DNA of 64,000 nt, taken from assembly GCA_026008535.1 (NCBI GenBank), contig BRKX01000006.1, positions 42,644,664 to 42,708,663 on the forward strand, read 5' to 3'. Below the pieces are notes generated by a model. That model was not told the DNA's origin and did not search any database. It saw nothing but the letters and a program-made list of their open reading frames with translations. This DNA is from Perilla frutescens (lineage: Eukaryota > Streptophyta > Magnoliopsida > Lamiales > Lamiaceae). A program made the translations under genes and the position numbers. The first letter of the stretch is position 1, and every line of letters starts with the position of its first letter. Positions 22,549 through 34,886 of the stretch are shown piece by piece.

Positions 22549-24345
22549 TGCTCGAGACATCCAGTGCCATAAATGTCAAGGTTGGGGCCATTTGCAGAAT
22601 CAGTGCCCAAACCGGCGTGTTTTGATCATCATAGATCAAATCGAGATTGAATCCACCAGTGAAGGAGAATAGGAGCAGTACACATGTGACGAGATACCCA
22701 AGGAGACGTCGCCTTTAGATGATCAAGATGAGGCCGAGCCTGAGACCAATCACATCAGCCTTATCTCCATTCGCACTCTTAGCCTAATTCACGATGAAGA
22801 TCAGCAAAATCAGCGGGAAAACATCTTCTACACCCGCGTCGCCATCCAGGATAAGACATGCTCGATGATCATCGACAGTGGAAGTGTAATTAACGTCATA
22901 AGCTAGTACGCAGTCACAAAACTGGTGTTACCTGTTATGAAGCACCCGAAGCCTTACAAGTTTCAATGGCTTACAGACCGCAGCGTTATCAAAGTGATCT
23001 GTCAGATAAAAGTCGAGTTCTCCATAGGTAAGTATTCTGACTCTATTATTTGCGATGTTATTCCTGTAGATGCAGCTCACATCTTATTAGGGAGACCCTG
23101 ACAATATGATCGATAAGCTAAGCATAATGGATTCACAAACACCTACACGGTGCTGCGAAATGGTCGATCTACAATCCTCAAGCCTTTATCTCCTAAGGCT
23201 GTAGCCGAAGACCAATTGATGATGTAAGAAAAGTTCAAAGAAGACAGAGAAAGGGCAGCCGTCTCCTCCGCCACCGGTGAATTTCCGGCTGAAATCGACC
23301 CCTCGGCCGACGACTCTTCCTTCACCCATCACAACACTTAGAGACAACCCCCTAATGATCCTAAGGTAGCTAGTGGTTCGAGCAAGATGACCTCCAAGAA
23401 GCCTCAAAACCACAGTCTTTTTATTTCTGTTAAAGGCGTTGAAAAGGCTTTAAAAGTAGGTTTACCTTATGTTTTATTGACTTTTAAGAGCAGTGCTACT
23501 AACAAGTCTTCTTTGCCTAGTGTTATGCAGCCTCTCATGGACGAGTTCGCAGACGTGTTCTCGGAGGAGATTCCAAGTGGTTTACCTCCAGTTCGAGGGA
23601 TCGAGCACCAGATCGATTTCTACCTAAACGTCGTGCTACCCAACTGTCCAGCTTATCGAATGAATCCTGAAAAGACGAAGGAGATTGATAGGCAACTTAA
23701 GGAGCTATTGGAGAATAAGCAAATCCATGAATCATTGAGCCCGTGCGCCGTCCCTGTAATCCTTGTGCCAAAGAAGATGAATGACTGGAGAATGTGCATG
23801 GATTATCGCGCCATTAATAAGATCACGGTAAAGCATCATTTTCCCATTTCTCGTTTAGACGACATGTTAGATGAATTATCTGGTTCTAAGGTCTTTTCTA
23901 AAATTAATTTGAGATCTGGATATTTTTAAGTAAGAATGAAAGAAGGAGATAAGTGGAAAACAACTTTCGAAACAAAACATGGTCTCTATGAATGGTTAGT
24001 GATGCCCTTTGGCTTAACTAACACGCTTGGTACTTTTATGCATTTAATAAACTATGTATTGCGTGATATGATAGGTAAGTTTGTGGTTGTCTATTTTGAT
24101 GATATTCTTATCTATAGCAGCAACACACACGCACACCTAGACCATTTATGTAGTGTTTTCATGCTTCTTCGTGTTGCAAAGTTATATGGTAATTTGGCTA
24201 AGTGTTCTTTCTGCATGAAAAAAGTCATGTTCTTAGGCTTCGTAGTGAGTGAACGAGAAATAGAAGTAGACCGCTCTAAGATCAAGGCGATCGAAGAGTG
24301 GCCGACTCCTAAGTCCGCATTTGATGTGTGGTCATTCACGGTTTA
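22549..24345 (+). pseudogene. Gypsy pol part 1: CCHC knuckle, protease, reverse transcriptase
   Basis: All pieces lie in one frame interrupted by stops. The zinc knuckle at 22,565-22,606 reads CHKCQGWGHLQNQC (CX2CX4HX4C). The aspartic protease has IIDSGS at about 22,868-22,885, where the family usually has D(T/S)GA, and the flap AAHILLGRP near 23,072-23,098. The reverse transcriptase reads from about 23,530, with PPVRGIEHQIDF, VPVILVPKK, WRMCMDYRAINK and a TAA at 23,927 just after SGYF. It continues with GLYEWLVMPFGLTN and the catalytic YFDD at 24,092-24,103. A further stop is a TAG at about 22,904. A frameshift near 24,325-24,335 moves the frame for RNase H. Confidence 0.92.
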
Positions 24346-26390
24346 ACAGGATTTTATCGTCGCTTCGTGCGTGATTTTTCCACTATAGCTGCCCCTCTTA
24401 CTGAGCTCAGTAAGAAGGATCAACCATTTGTATGGGGAAAAGCCCAAGAGGAGGCATTTACACGCCTTAAATATCTACTTTGCCATGCACCTATTTTATG
24501 TTTACCTGATTTCATTAAAACTTTTGAAATAGAATGTGATGCCTCAGGCAAGGGTATTGGTGCAGTTCTTGTGCAGGAAAAGAGGCCTGTCGCCTACTTC
24601 AGTGAAAAGCTCAATGATGCAGCCCTCAAGTATTCTACATACGAGAAGGAGTTGTACGCCTTGAAGAGAGCTTTAGAGACGTGGCAGCATTATTTGTGGC
24701 CAAAGGAGTTCGTGATTCACACGGATCACGAGAGCTTGAAGAATCTAAAGGGCCAATATAATCTGAACAAGAGATATGCGAGGTGGGTCGAGTTCATCGA
24801 GTCTTTCTCGTACGTCATCTGGTATAAAAAAGGAGAAGATAATGTCATTGCCGATGCGTTATCACGCAGGTACACCCTTATCTCTCTTATGCAATCTGAA
24901 CTGTTAGGTTTCCACTCTATCAAGCAGTAATATAAGCATGATCCATTTTTTGGTCTGATTTTTAAGTCTTGTTGTGTTAAGTCACGTGCCATAGACGGTT
25001 TTTATATGAGTGATGGCTTTTTATTTAAAGAGTCACAGTTATGCATTCCTGTTTCATCTATACGTGAGCTACTTGTTTTGGAGTCACATGTGGGGGGATT
25101 AATGGGACATTTTTGAGTGTCTAAAACGTTAAGCCTGCTGCATGAACATTTTTATTGGCCGCATATGAGAAAGAATGTTGAGAATGTGTGTAGTCGATGT
25201 GTTACATGTCATAAGTCTAAATCGATGTCACACCCGTTTGGTCTTTACACACCTCTACCCGCCCCTTCGTCCCCATGGATTGATATTTCTATAGATTTTA
25301 TTTTGGGGTTACCTAGATCTAAGACGGGTAAGGATTCAGTTTTTGTGGTCATAGATCGGTAGTCTAAAATGGCTTATTTTATTGTATGTAAGAAAACTGA
25401 TGATGCAGTGAATGTTGCTAACTTGTTCTTTCGTGAAGTTGTGCGTTTGCATGGTTTACCCAGGACGATAGTTAGTGACAGATATTCAAAATTTTTAGGT
25501 CATTTTTGGCGTGTTCTTTGGAGTACGTTAGGTACCAAGTTATTATTTTCTACTGCATGTCACCCGCAAACTGATGGACAAACTGAGGTAGTTAATCACA
25601 CTCTAGGTACTTTACTTTGTGCTTTAATTAAAACTAACTTGAAGAATTGGGAAGATTATTTGCCATTCGCTGAATTTGCATATAATCATGTTGTGCATTC
25701 ATCTACTCAAATGTCTCCATTTGAAGTTGTTTATGGATTTAACCCCTTAAACCCTTCGGATCTTTTACCATTACCTGTTGAGCATTTTTCGAGTGTGAAA
25801 GGTTTGAAGCGGGCTGATTTCATCAAGGAAATACATGAAAAGGTAAGAGCTCGAATTGAGCAAAAATGTGCCAATACCGCCGCCGTGAGGAACCAGCATC
25901 AGCGTCGTGTCGTGTTCAAACCCGAAGATCAAGTATGGATTCATCTAAGTCCTGGTCAGTTCCCGAACCTCAGAAAGTCAAAGTTCAACCCAAGAGGCGA
26001 TGGTCCGTTCACCGTGATCAGCCACGTGAACGACAATGCATATCGCATTGATATGCCTGGTGAGTATAAGTGCTCTAATACATTTAATGTTGTTGATCTC
26101 TCCCCTTATTCTGCAGATATTTTCGATGATGAGAATGAGAATTTGAGGACAAATTCTTTTCAGCAGGGAGAAATGATGAAGCCATGCCTAGCATTGATGA
26201 AGAGAATCCTAAACTGCAACTACAAGGGCCAGTTACACGTCTTAGAGCAAAGAAATTATAAGGTTATTTTCAAGCCATAGTGAGAAAGAACTTAGAAGAA
26301 GAAGTGATAGAGCATTGCAGCCCAAAGTGGATCACCACGTTGTCTATTGAAGATGAAGATGAAGGCATGATGTTGGAGACGAGCACTTGA
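24328..26390 (+). pseudogene. Gypsy pol part 2: RNase H and integrase
   Basis: This is a second continuous frame with stops at 24,928 (TAA), 25,114 (TGA) and 25,363 (TAG). RNase H shows IECDASG, EKELYAL, HTDHESL and ADALSRR, giving its acidic residues. The integrase HHCC finger follows (HVGGLMGHF, HEHFYWPHM, CSRCVTC). The DDE core is IDISIDF, TIVSDRYSKF and TDGQTEVVN. The C-terminal part is FNPRGDGPFTVI...NAYRIDMPGEY...NTFNVVDLSPY. A one-base frameshift near 26,170 leads to an acidic tail ending at the TGA at 26,388. Three nonsense codons and two frameshifts make it inactive. Confidence 0.92.
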
Positions 26391-26574
26391 GGTGAGAAGA
26401 AGAAGTTTGGACGTGTTGCATGTAGATTGGAAGTATTGTATGGGAAACAACAAGTCTCGGATTTGCATGCATGAAGAATAATTAATTCATGATTGGGCCG
26501 ATTTTATTCCCTTAATTTTTTGGTCATGTTTAATTATTTGGAGTCCAATTTGAAGGCCCAAAGTTGTTGGGCAT
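26391..26574 (+). other. Gypsy 3' untranslated region
   Basis: AT-rich non-coding sequence between the pol tail and the 3' LTR. It contains no obvious long polypurine tract. The 3' LTR may start at the tg of tgttgggcat, about 26,566. Confidence 0.5.
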
Positions 26575-26590
26575 TTTATTTATCCATTAC
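26575..26590 (+). repeat. Start of the Gypsy 3' LTR (left of the nested insertion)
   Basis: tttatttatccattac matches the 5' LTR at 19,605-19,620 except for the last base. The final attac (26,586-26,590) is the target duplication of the inserted solo LTR. It recurs at 30,696-30,700, where the Gypsy LTR resumes. Confidence 0.85.
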
Positions 26591-27188
26591 TGTTAGGAAA
26601 AACTATCAAAGAACCCCTAGATAAGGTTTTGATGAGATGTCAAAACTATTCCTGAAAAACTAACCAAGATCCAAGCTGTAGATCTGAGCTGACCAATCCA
26701 GAGCCTCAAGAAGGAACTCAACTGAAGCTAGAGTCAACCCAAATGGAGCATGGCCAACCGGCTGGAAGGATACGCAAATTAGTCAAAACTCAATCCAACT
26801 AAGGGTTAAAAGAGTCGAACCAGTCAAAACAAAACTGACAGCTAAGTCAGCTAAGCTGAGAGAAAAATCGACAAGACTGAAGAAACTGATAAGAGATCAG
26901 TATAAATTGAAGACTGGAAGTATCCAGCTGATGGCCAAACTTAACTTCAGCCAAACTGAAGTAAACAGACGAATCAATCAAAGGCCAGAACTGAAGTCAG
27001 CCAGCTTTTAGGAGAAAACAAGCAAACATCTGACAAAGAAGCTTGAAAAAGATCAGTCAAACTGCCAAGCTAGCCAACAGCTTGTGATCAGTCAAGCTGA
27101 CAAGAAAGCTCAAGAAAGAACAGTTAAACTGACAAGCTAGCCAACAGCTTGTGATCAGTCAAGCTGATAAGAAAGCTCAAGAAAGAAC

Positions 27189-29530
27189 TGTGATACCCCG
27201 ATCCTTTTTGCTAAATTATAATTTATAATTCTAGTAAAATGATTTCGAATTGATATTATTGAATTATAATCATGTGGTATGTTTGTATATTGTGCCATTG
27301 TTTTGTTGCAGCTTGTCTCACTTGAGCTGATACGTCATAGTACGGTGGTATTATACTAAGTGTATAATAAATGATAACATGTAATATTAAAATTTGTCGA
27401 GTTATATGGTGATGAAGTGGGGGTGATTATATTTGATTATGTGTTTTGCCATACCTTGAACACCCTAACGCTGAGTTGATCGGGGGTCTCGCTGAGTTGG
27501 CCAAACTTAAAATATCAACTCAAAGTAGAAGCATCACCATTTTCAACTTGTATATGTCTTTTCAAGCGATCAAGATAATTATATGCAACTTTTCTATTAA
27601 ATCATAAATATTTGGCCCTTGCTTTTTCGGCGTGTATTAAAAGTGTTTTGAAAATCTAAGTCATTTTAAAAAAAAATGGTGTTAAAGATGTCCGGGAGTC
27701 GTTTGAGATAAGGGGGACGATTTTGGCACGCCGCGCGCCCGCGGGGGGCTGCGCGCTCGCGGGGAGCGTTGGCCAAGAGAGGGGTTCCGCGGTCGCGGGG
27801 GCTGCGCGGTCGCGCGGGTCCGGGGATTTTCTACCTATAAATACAACACTTGTTCATTTCTTCCTCATTTCTTTCAACCAAGAGGGGGCGATTTTCTCCT
27901 CTTTTCTCTCTCAAAATTCTTCAACTTCTGAAGTGTAATCCATCATCATCCATCAACAAAGGTAACCTCTACACCTCTCCTTCATGGGGATTAAACACCC
28001 TTTTCTTGTTGTTTTGGAAACTAGGGTTTGTTACCCAAATTTGAGGATTCTCGATTTTGTTAATTTTCTTGTTTTGATATCTTGAACATATGGTTTATTT
28101 ATCTCCTTGAAGCTATATGTGAAGTTATATCAAATTCCTATGGTTCTTTGAAGCTAGGGTTTAGAGTTTTTGCCCTAATTTCCCCTTATTTTGTTAATGT
28201 GGTATGGAGGTGTTGTGTTTGTTGTTTGGAGTTGAATTTCAAGTATGTTAGAGCCCTAGGGTGAAGGTGTTTGTATTTGAAATGTTGGGTCTAAAGGATT
28301 TAAAATGAGTTATGAGCATGTGGTATAAATGTGTGCCCGTAACGTGTTCTGTCAAATGCTTCAAAGAGTTTTAATGCGTATTTTGAGTCCAAAATCGTAG
28401 TGTGAGCTTGTATATCCATGATTGTGTATATGAATATGTTTGAAGACCTTAAAGTAAAGTAAAGCATGAGTTTGGTCTAAATCATGCTTTAATTAAATAA
28501 CTCGACGTCTAAAATGAAAGATGATTGAAAAGGGTACTAGGTGACGTGTTGGAGCTCGAGGAGGACAACTTGTGCACGACCAAGAAGTATTTCAAAGGTT
28601 GAAAGTTTCAAAAGCGTCTCATAAGGTGGGGTAACTCTAAACTGGGAACACGTGTAATGTAATAGTTATTGTTGTGCTCTGATTGTATAAATATGAAGGG
28701 TCTTCGGACCGGTGAATGAAAGAGATCCTTCGGGGTCGACAAAGAGACCCTTCGGGGCAGATATCCTTTGTGATCGAATATAGACCTGTTAATGTCCTCC
28801 CTGGGGGGTAGTATGTCTGCGGGCATCCCTACAGGGCCAAAGATGTTCATTAACGGGGGCATCATGATGTTTAGACCCTACGGGGTTGAGACTAGTCTCC
28901 ACAAAGTAAAGAAAAGCTCATATGTTATATTTTCACTTGTGCAATTAGCTATAACTGTTTTCAGTGTTCCCCACTGAGTATGTTGTTAATACTCACCCCA
29001 TTCATTCAATGAATTTCAGGTTGAGGAGTCGGAGCCCGAGTAGGAGCGTTGTGAACACAAGAGAACCCCACAAGCTTGTGTTTATATTTTGCATGCTCTT
29101 CTTTTGATAACACTCATATTATTATTGTTATTATTACATTGATCACTATTTTTGCTTATGATCAATGATTATTAGGGATGAAAATAGCCCGATCTTTTGT
29201 AGGTTATCATGTATATAACTTGATATTGTGCAACAATTTAAAGGCGGGTCGTTCGACCTTGGAGCCTATTACGTATGAAGTATGTTGTTGACCCTATACT
29301 TTGCATGTTGATTTAGGATGTTAGACGGGCGGGTTATGACAACCTATGAGCCCGATAAGTTAGACGATTGCATGCTAATTCGTGAAAATTTTTACGTTTA
29401 GAATTATGACGTCATGCCTAGTCATGCTTTTGACCTAAGCTTCCGCTCATTTTATTATAAGCACACAAAAATATATAAGTAAATTGTATGTTAAGTGACG
29501 TGGCCAAACGAAGTAGTTTGGGGCGTTACA
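27189..29530 (+). mobile_element. 2.3-kb Gypsy-type solo LTR nested in the Copia solo LTR
   Basis: It begins tgtgataccccgatcc and ends ttggggcgttaca. Flanks agaac (27,184-27,188 and 29,531-29,535) form an exact 5-bp duplication. The termini match Tekay/Del-type chromovirus LTRs. A TATA box, tataaata, is at 27,837-27,844, directly after a GC-rich block (27,725-27,830). No coding domain is present and no partner LTR exists. Small open frames (27,723-28,264; 28,792-28,977) are not supported as genes. Confidence 0.92.
27725..27830 (+). promoter_or_regulatory. GC-rich iterated block upstream of the LTR TATA box
   Basis: Repeats of the form (g)ctgcgcg-c/g-tcgcg(g)ggg and ccgcggtcgcgg occur within 100 bp, in sharp contrast to the AT-rich surroundings. 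They end about 10 bases before the TATA box. A CpG-dense promoter role is plausible but inferred. Confidence 0.4.
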
Positions 29531-30700
29531 AGAACAGTCGAAGTGACAAGCCATTAAACAACTTGAGATCAGTCGAACTGGAGGAAGAAGCTCATAACTG
29601 CCAACTGGAGTAATAGACGAACTAAGCAGACAAGCTCAGAACTGCCAACTGGAACTCAAACTTGCTAAACTGGAGCTCAGAACTTCCAGCCAGAGATTCC
29701 TGGAGTTAATGCTCAAATGAAGATCTTGGAATAAATGCTCCAACAGAGATCCTGGAATTAAATATCCAATAGAGATCGATTGGAAAAGCAACGGCTACTG
29801 GAATCAAATATCCAACAGAGATCGATTGGCAAAGCAACGACTACTTCAACCAAAAGCTCCAACGATCATAAAGACCATCTGCCATTGATGAACCAACAGA
29901 GCCACCGATCAGTGGAACTCAACGGTCACAAAATCACTCCTCTATAAAAGACGAGTGAATCAAAGTGTTCATAGACTTTTCGCAACTTTCATTCTTGAAG
30001 CCTTCATTCAAGTTATCTCAAACAGAGCTTTCTTTCTCCCTCCCACATAGCTCAAGTTCAGCATTTGCTAAAATTACGAGAGTCCAACTGAGAAGAAGAA
30101 TCCACAAAATCAAAGTATTCAGCTAGCTTTTGATAATTCAGCCAGAGCAACCTTCTCAGTTCCAGCAATACATCGATCAACTACCCAACTCAATTGAAGG
30201 AGCTCATTAGTTGATATTCCCTGTTCAAGACTAACCTCTTGAAGATCGAAAGAGATCTAAAACCTTGTAAAGATGTTAATAGCACCTACCTTCCTAGCGA
30301 GCAGTAGGGACTGCAAGTGTGAGCCGTCGACCCGCTGAGGTAGCGAGTAGTTACCAGGTTCAGCCAACTGTCCTTCATTGTGTAATTTGTAAAGAAACTC
30401 AAGTTATATAGTGGAGTTGCCCTTCTGCGGAAGGAAGAGAGGACGTAGAAGTTTGAGACTTCAAACTTCTATAAATCATTTGTGTGTTGTACTGTTTTGC
30501 TTACTCGCATATCTTTGAACTGTACACAAGCTCACACAATCTGCACTCAAGCTGTCTAAAAAGTGCTCAACCGAATTGTGCATAGATAAGTTACTAAGCG
30601 AGTCAAGGGCCCTTATCATTCTGCATTTGAAGTAAAGTTTTTAGTCAGTTTATTCACCCCCCTCTAAACTGACATCGACTGGCCCGGGACCAACAATTAC

Positions 30701-31551
30701 ATAGATTTTTATTATTTTATTTTTGGTCTTTTTGGAACTACCTTAAATAGAGTTCTAATTAAGGTAGTAATCCTAGTTATGTTAGGAGTCTCTTTATTTT
30801 CGAATTCTGTAGTTTTTAGCTTTAGTATTTTCGTCCCTTATACTTATAAATAAGGGGTCATGGATACTTTGATACTTTAGACCATATTTGATTAAGAAGA
30901 ATTTGCCTTTCAATATTGTCTCACCATTTAGATCCTCTTTATAATTTTCAGTCGAAAATTAACTCTTAGAAGCTTGCAACTTTTAAGTTTTATCTTTAAA
31001 TCTTGTTCTAATTCTCATGTGGAGTTAGGGTCGGATTTGCAATCGAAGAGAAGTCAAGCAGTAATTATTTTTGTGTATCTTTTTACACTTGGAGTTTCGC
31101 CCCCATTTCAATTCATTCACTATCATCAACAAGGCCTACCATCCTCAACGACTTCCAACAACCATACAACATTCGTATCATCATCCTCCATCAAAATCCA
31201 GTCGAGTTCTACAAGTGTTCCAGCCGTTTCCGTCATGTCCTAGTATACGTGCTATTCGCATCGAGTTGAACAAGTATACCGTAAGTTTTCTATTTCCTTA
31301 TCATAATCTATCTACTCCAACCATTCTTCACCCCATATCACTAACATACACGTCCCTAGTTTGACCCCTCATAATCACATCCAAAACAGCTCTTTTCCAT
31401 TGGTTTTCGTTGTGTTGTATTTAATTGTCGTCTCACAAGTCTAGGTATTTAATCGAGTCTTTTGAGTCTAGTTCTTTAGTCATATTTTCGAGTCAAACCC
31501 TTACAGTTGAGTCGACGTGTGTTCGATCCTATCTCATCCCGGATCACATCA
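30701..31551 (+). repeat. Remainder of the Gypsy 3' LTR
   Basis: It runs from atagatttttattatt to ggatcacatca and is alignable throughout with 19,621-20,474. The TATA box is at 30,845-30,852. The flank after it begins cttta. Confidence 0.9.
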
Positions 31552-31689
31552 CTTTAAGGAGTTAATTATTCTTTAATATTTGTTTTAGAGCAAATACCAC
31601 CTTAACATTATTAGTTGGTGCAAATTCCCCCTTCTCTCAATTTTTTGGTGGAAAAAAAGAGTAAAGATCATCTAGTCCCAACTTGTGCT
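31552..31689. other. Flank of the Gypsy element
   Basis: Short AT-rich stretch with no gene. Confidence 0.5.
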
Positions 31690-32040
31690 TGCCAATATTA
31701 AAATTGTATATTGTCAATAATATTTTTTATAAAAATAAAATTTATTATATTATAACTAATCATAATTAATATTTATTGCTAAAATTTGAATTTTTTTAAA
31801 AATTATGTACCTTAAGTTTGGAATAATCAACCTCAAAAATCAATTATATTAACTAAAAATAAAAATTAATTATTAAAAAATAACTATAAACACTAATTAG
31901 GTGGAATAAATCCTAGATGATAATGTAAAATTATACTAAACAAAAAGAAATTAAGGAAGAAAAAAATAATAATTTTGACGTTTAATATACGGTTGACACA
32001 TGCAATTTAGGACTAAATGATCTCAAGTGGGAAAAATACT
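31690..32040 (+). repeat. Dispersed AT-rich repeat, copy 2
   Basis: It shares ordered phrases with 5,735-6,320 and, inverted, with 42,390-42,620: 'ttattatattataactaatc', 'aatattaatta'-type strings, 'aggtggaataaatcctag' and 'ataatgtaaaatta'. Boundaries are uncertain. Confidence 0.5.
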
Positions 32041-34029
32041 ATTTTATTACCTTTTTTCTATTTTTTTTATTTCTTTATACCATAAAACTATTTATTTGTT
32101 GTCTTATTTTTGTTTCCAATATCATTCTCTTTAATTAGATGTTCGATCAATTGAGATTTATAAATTTTTTTCAAGCATTTAAAAATGTTTGAATCATGAT
32201 AAAATTTGTTCGACTAATTAATTAAGTAGGCGTCACTCAATTTTAATAGGTACATACTTTTAGTTTCCAATTAGAATGGGCATCTTTGTTTCATAAATGA
32301 GTAATTTTAAATCGATATAAAACAATGCTAAAATGAATAATATTTTCTAATTTTCCATTTATTTTTTAATTAGCGTTTTACTATTGAAATTGCATGATCG
32401 AATAATATATTGTAATTTTATTAAACATCTTACGTTTTTTTTTTTTTTTTATAAATGGTGTGAAAAATCCAACTTACCAATAGTTTTTAGTTAGGATCTT
32501 TCATATCCTAGATTAATAGATAACTCATCTATCGGGCCATAAATTCATCAAATTCATTTTATTTCATTTGCCCATTTTATTTCCAACTTATTTATTTTTT
32601 CTTCCTTTCTTCTTCCAAATAAATTTCCTTTTTTATTTCTTGGGTAATTCTAAACGCAACATCCATTTTACTCTTTATAACCCCAAAAATTGAATAAAAT
32701 AAAAATATTATTTGAATGCTCAATTTACCCACGTAGCCCCATTTATTTTCAATTTTAGATATTATCTTCTTCTTGACAATTCCAACAAAGTATATTAGTC
32801 CCCAACATCTTTAATGGTGTCATGCCCGACTGGTGGAAGCTCAGCGTGCTCAAATCTATATTTTTTTTGGCAACTAACTTTTTGAGCAGATCTCTTCTAA
32901 TAATGCTTTCGGTGGCATAATGATGAGGAAGGTGAACTTGTCCGAAAATAATTTTTTTGAGTTTTAGCCAAAATGTGAATTTTTATTTGCTAAATCCATT
33001 TTGCAGCCAGGAACTGAGGGAGAAAAGTTGGATTTGATTTTAAAATCAAATGATTCGTACTCATAGGTTTTAACCTAGAAGCTGTGACGATGTTATGAGA
33101 TGGAAAATTGAAAATAGTTTGGCTGGGTGGTACAAAAATTTCTACAAGATTGATGCCAAAATCCAATTCAATATTTTTTTATGATTTCAAAATTTAATTG
33201 AATGTTTTTTCTTAGAACAACCTTAAATATAGAATGGGCCATCGATAATAGTATATTTCACGCCGGAGCAAACGAACAAAACTAAAGTTCAACACTTTTT
33301 TCATTTTTTTCATTTTTTTTATTTTCTATTAAAAGGAATGGTCGGGGGCTATACATTGAGTAGCTTTGTTTTATTTTTTAAAGAATTTTCAACGGTAAAA
33401 ATAAAGTCAAATGAAATAATATTTACAATTTAATTATTTTAAAAGTTATGAAAAGTAAATCGGGGCTCTATTTAGAATTTCTCTTATTTCTTTCTTTCTT
33501 GCCAATATTAAATATGGGATTTAAAAATGTCCAAAAACTTGGGCCTGACAACAGCAACAGTAATTTGGGCCTGTCCTAAGCGAATGGTTAAGTCCAGTTA
33601 TATTGAAAAATTAAATGGCATTTTATTTAATTATAATTACTACAAGTCTTAAGTCTAAACGTCGACATCAATTATGATCATTAAATGTCATGTTAAGACT
33701 TTATTATAAGTGAAAACAGAACATGAAACGAGCTTTAATTTATAATCAACGTATATTTGTTGCTGTTGCGTCTATTTCTGGCAAAATTTGTTGCATCTCT
33801 TTCTGTCATTTTCAAACTAATTAGTTAATTACTTCATAATTCTGCCTATTCATGAAGCCTCTATCTCATTTTAAGCCCCTGCATATACATATATGTATTA
33901 TATATATATATATATATATATGTGCGCGGTTTTTTATTATACGTATAAAATTGTCTGTTTAATTAGACTAGCAAAATCATGTATTGTTTAAAAGTCAATC
34001 ATAATACAAACAGCTTGCATTAGCTCTTG

Positions 34030-34069
<40 letters not shown>

Positions 34070-34354
34070 TGTGTGTGTGTACGTATCTCTCTATATATAT
34101 ATCTATATTGCTCATATGTGGCCCGTGAGATAATATATAGTTGACAATTAACAAGACAAGCTTTAATTAATTAAAGAGATCAACTAACTCAACAGGACAT
34201 TAATTTTTTCTTTTGTCAAAAAATATGTCACGCTTTAATTATCTTATAGAATTTAAAGTTGTTTTTTTTGGGTTAAGAATTAACTGTTATGTACATGTTA
34301 TAGACACGGTTAATATTGGACTATCTTCTCACATTATATATATATATATATATA
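32041..34354. other. AT-rich intergenic sequence with microsatellites
   Basis: No gene seen. It has a poly-T run at 32,434-32,451, a (TA)n run at 33,897-33,921, a compound (CT)n(GT)n repeat at 34,031-34,080, and a (TA)n run at about 34,334-34,354 abutting element A. Confidence 0.6.
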
Positions 34355-34619
34355 GGGGTGGGTTAAAATGAGAACCATAGCCCTATGTAGGAATTAGGAA
34401 CCATTTACATCCATAGATCTTGATAATTTGAATGGACTAGATTGATTTGAAATTGTAGGGATTAAATTGCAATATGATAATTTTGTACATAAATTTAAAA
34501 CACAATAAGGGTATTATTGACAAACCAAATAACCGTGTATCTAGGAAGTGGGAACGATTTCATCAAAAACAGTTTTCATTCATTAATAGAAAATCTAAAA
34601 CCCTAGAAAAGAGATCTAA

Positions 34620-34880
34620 AAAATTCCACCCCACCGCGTCTTCAACCTTGCCGCCCCCAACTTCACTATCTCGTCGCCACTCGTCGCCTGCACAGACGCT
34701 GCCCGGACGCCGTACGCCCCTGTCGACTGCACAGACGCCGGCCGCAGCGTCACCTTCACCTGTCGATTCGAAGACCCAGCCCAGATGCTGCCCCATACCG
34801 CCGGATGCCGCCCGAACGCCGTACGCCGCCACACCCCCACCCCAGACGCCGCCGGTCGACTGCACATACACTTCACCGCC
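34620..34880 (+). other. GC-rich proline-rich open stretch inside element A
   Basis: An abrupt GC-rich island in AT-rich DNA gives open frames on both strands (34,474-34,890 plus; 34,563-34,940 minus). The plus frame is Pro/Thr/Ser-rich with repeats such as cagacgcc and gccgta. Frames open on both strands, together with repeat composition, argue for a captured or 5'-untranslated GC-rich segment rather than a proven protein. Confidence 0.3.
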
Positions 34881-34886
34881 GGAAAA

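Larger units (their letters stand above)
26591..30695 (+). mobile_element. Copia-type solo LTR nested in the Gypsy 3' LTR
   Basis: It begins tgttaggaaaaac and ends gggaccaaca, with the target duplication attac on both sides. Without its own nested guest it is about 1.76 kb, and no coding region is present, so it is a solo LTR. The ending (ttcaccccc-ctctaaactg...gggaccaaca) resembles long LTRs of SIRE/Maximus-type Copia elements. A TATA box ctataaaag is at about 29,942-29,950. Two local duplications are visible: a unit of about 72 bp at 27,050-27,188 (aagctagccaacagcttgtg) and one of about 55 bp near 29,740-29,840 (agagatcgattgg). Confidence 0.88.
19605..31551 (+). mobile_element. Degenerate Ty3/Gypsy element with nested insertions in its 3' LTR
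   Basis: The parts are a 5' LTR (19,605-20,474), primer site (20,481), gag-pol (21,262-26,390), and a 3' LTR split into 26,575-26,590 and 30,701-31,551 by a 4.1-kb insertion. The LTR copies differ at roughly 48 of about 850 positions plus a 3-bp indel (about 94% identical), so it is clearly older than the TR-GAG element. LTR similarity stops abruptly at tttatttatcc; the first ten or so bases of the 5' LTR (3' counterpart near tgttgggcat) are missing. No target duplication survives. The pol sequence, including a LPGEY-like integrase tail (here MPGEYKCSNTFNVVDLSPY), is chromovirus-like, nearest in my memory to CRM/Galadriel relatives. Confidence 0.9.
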
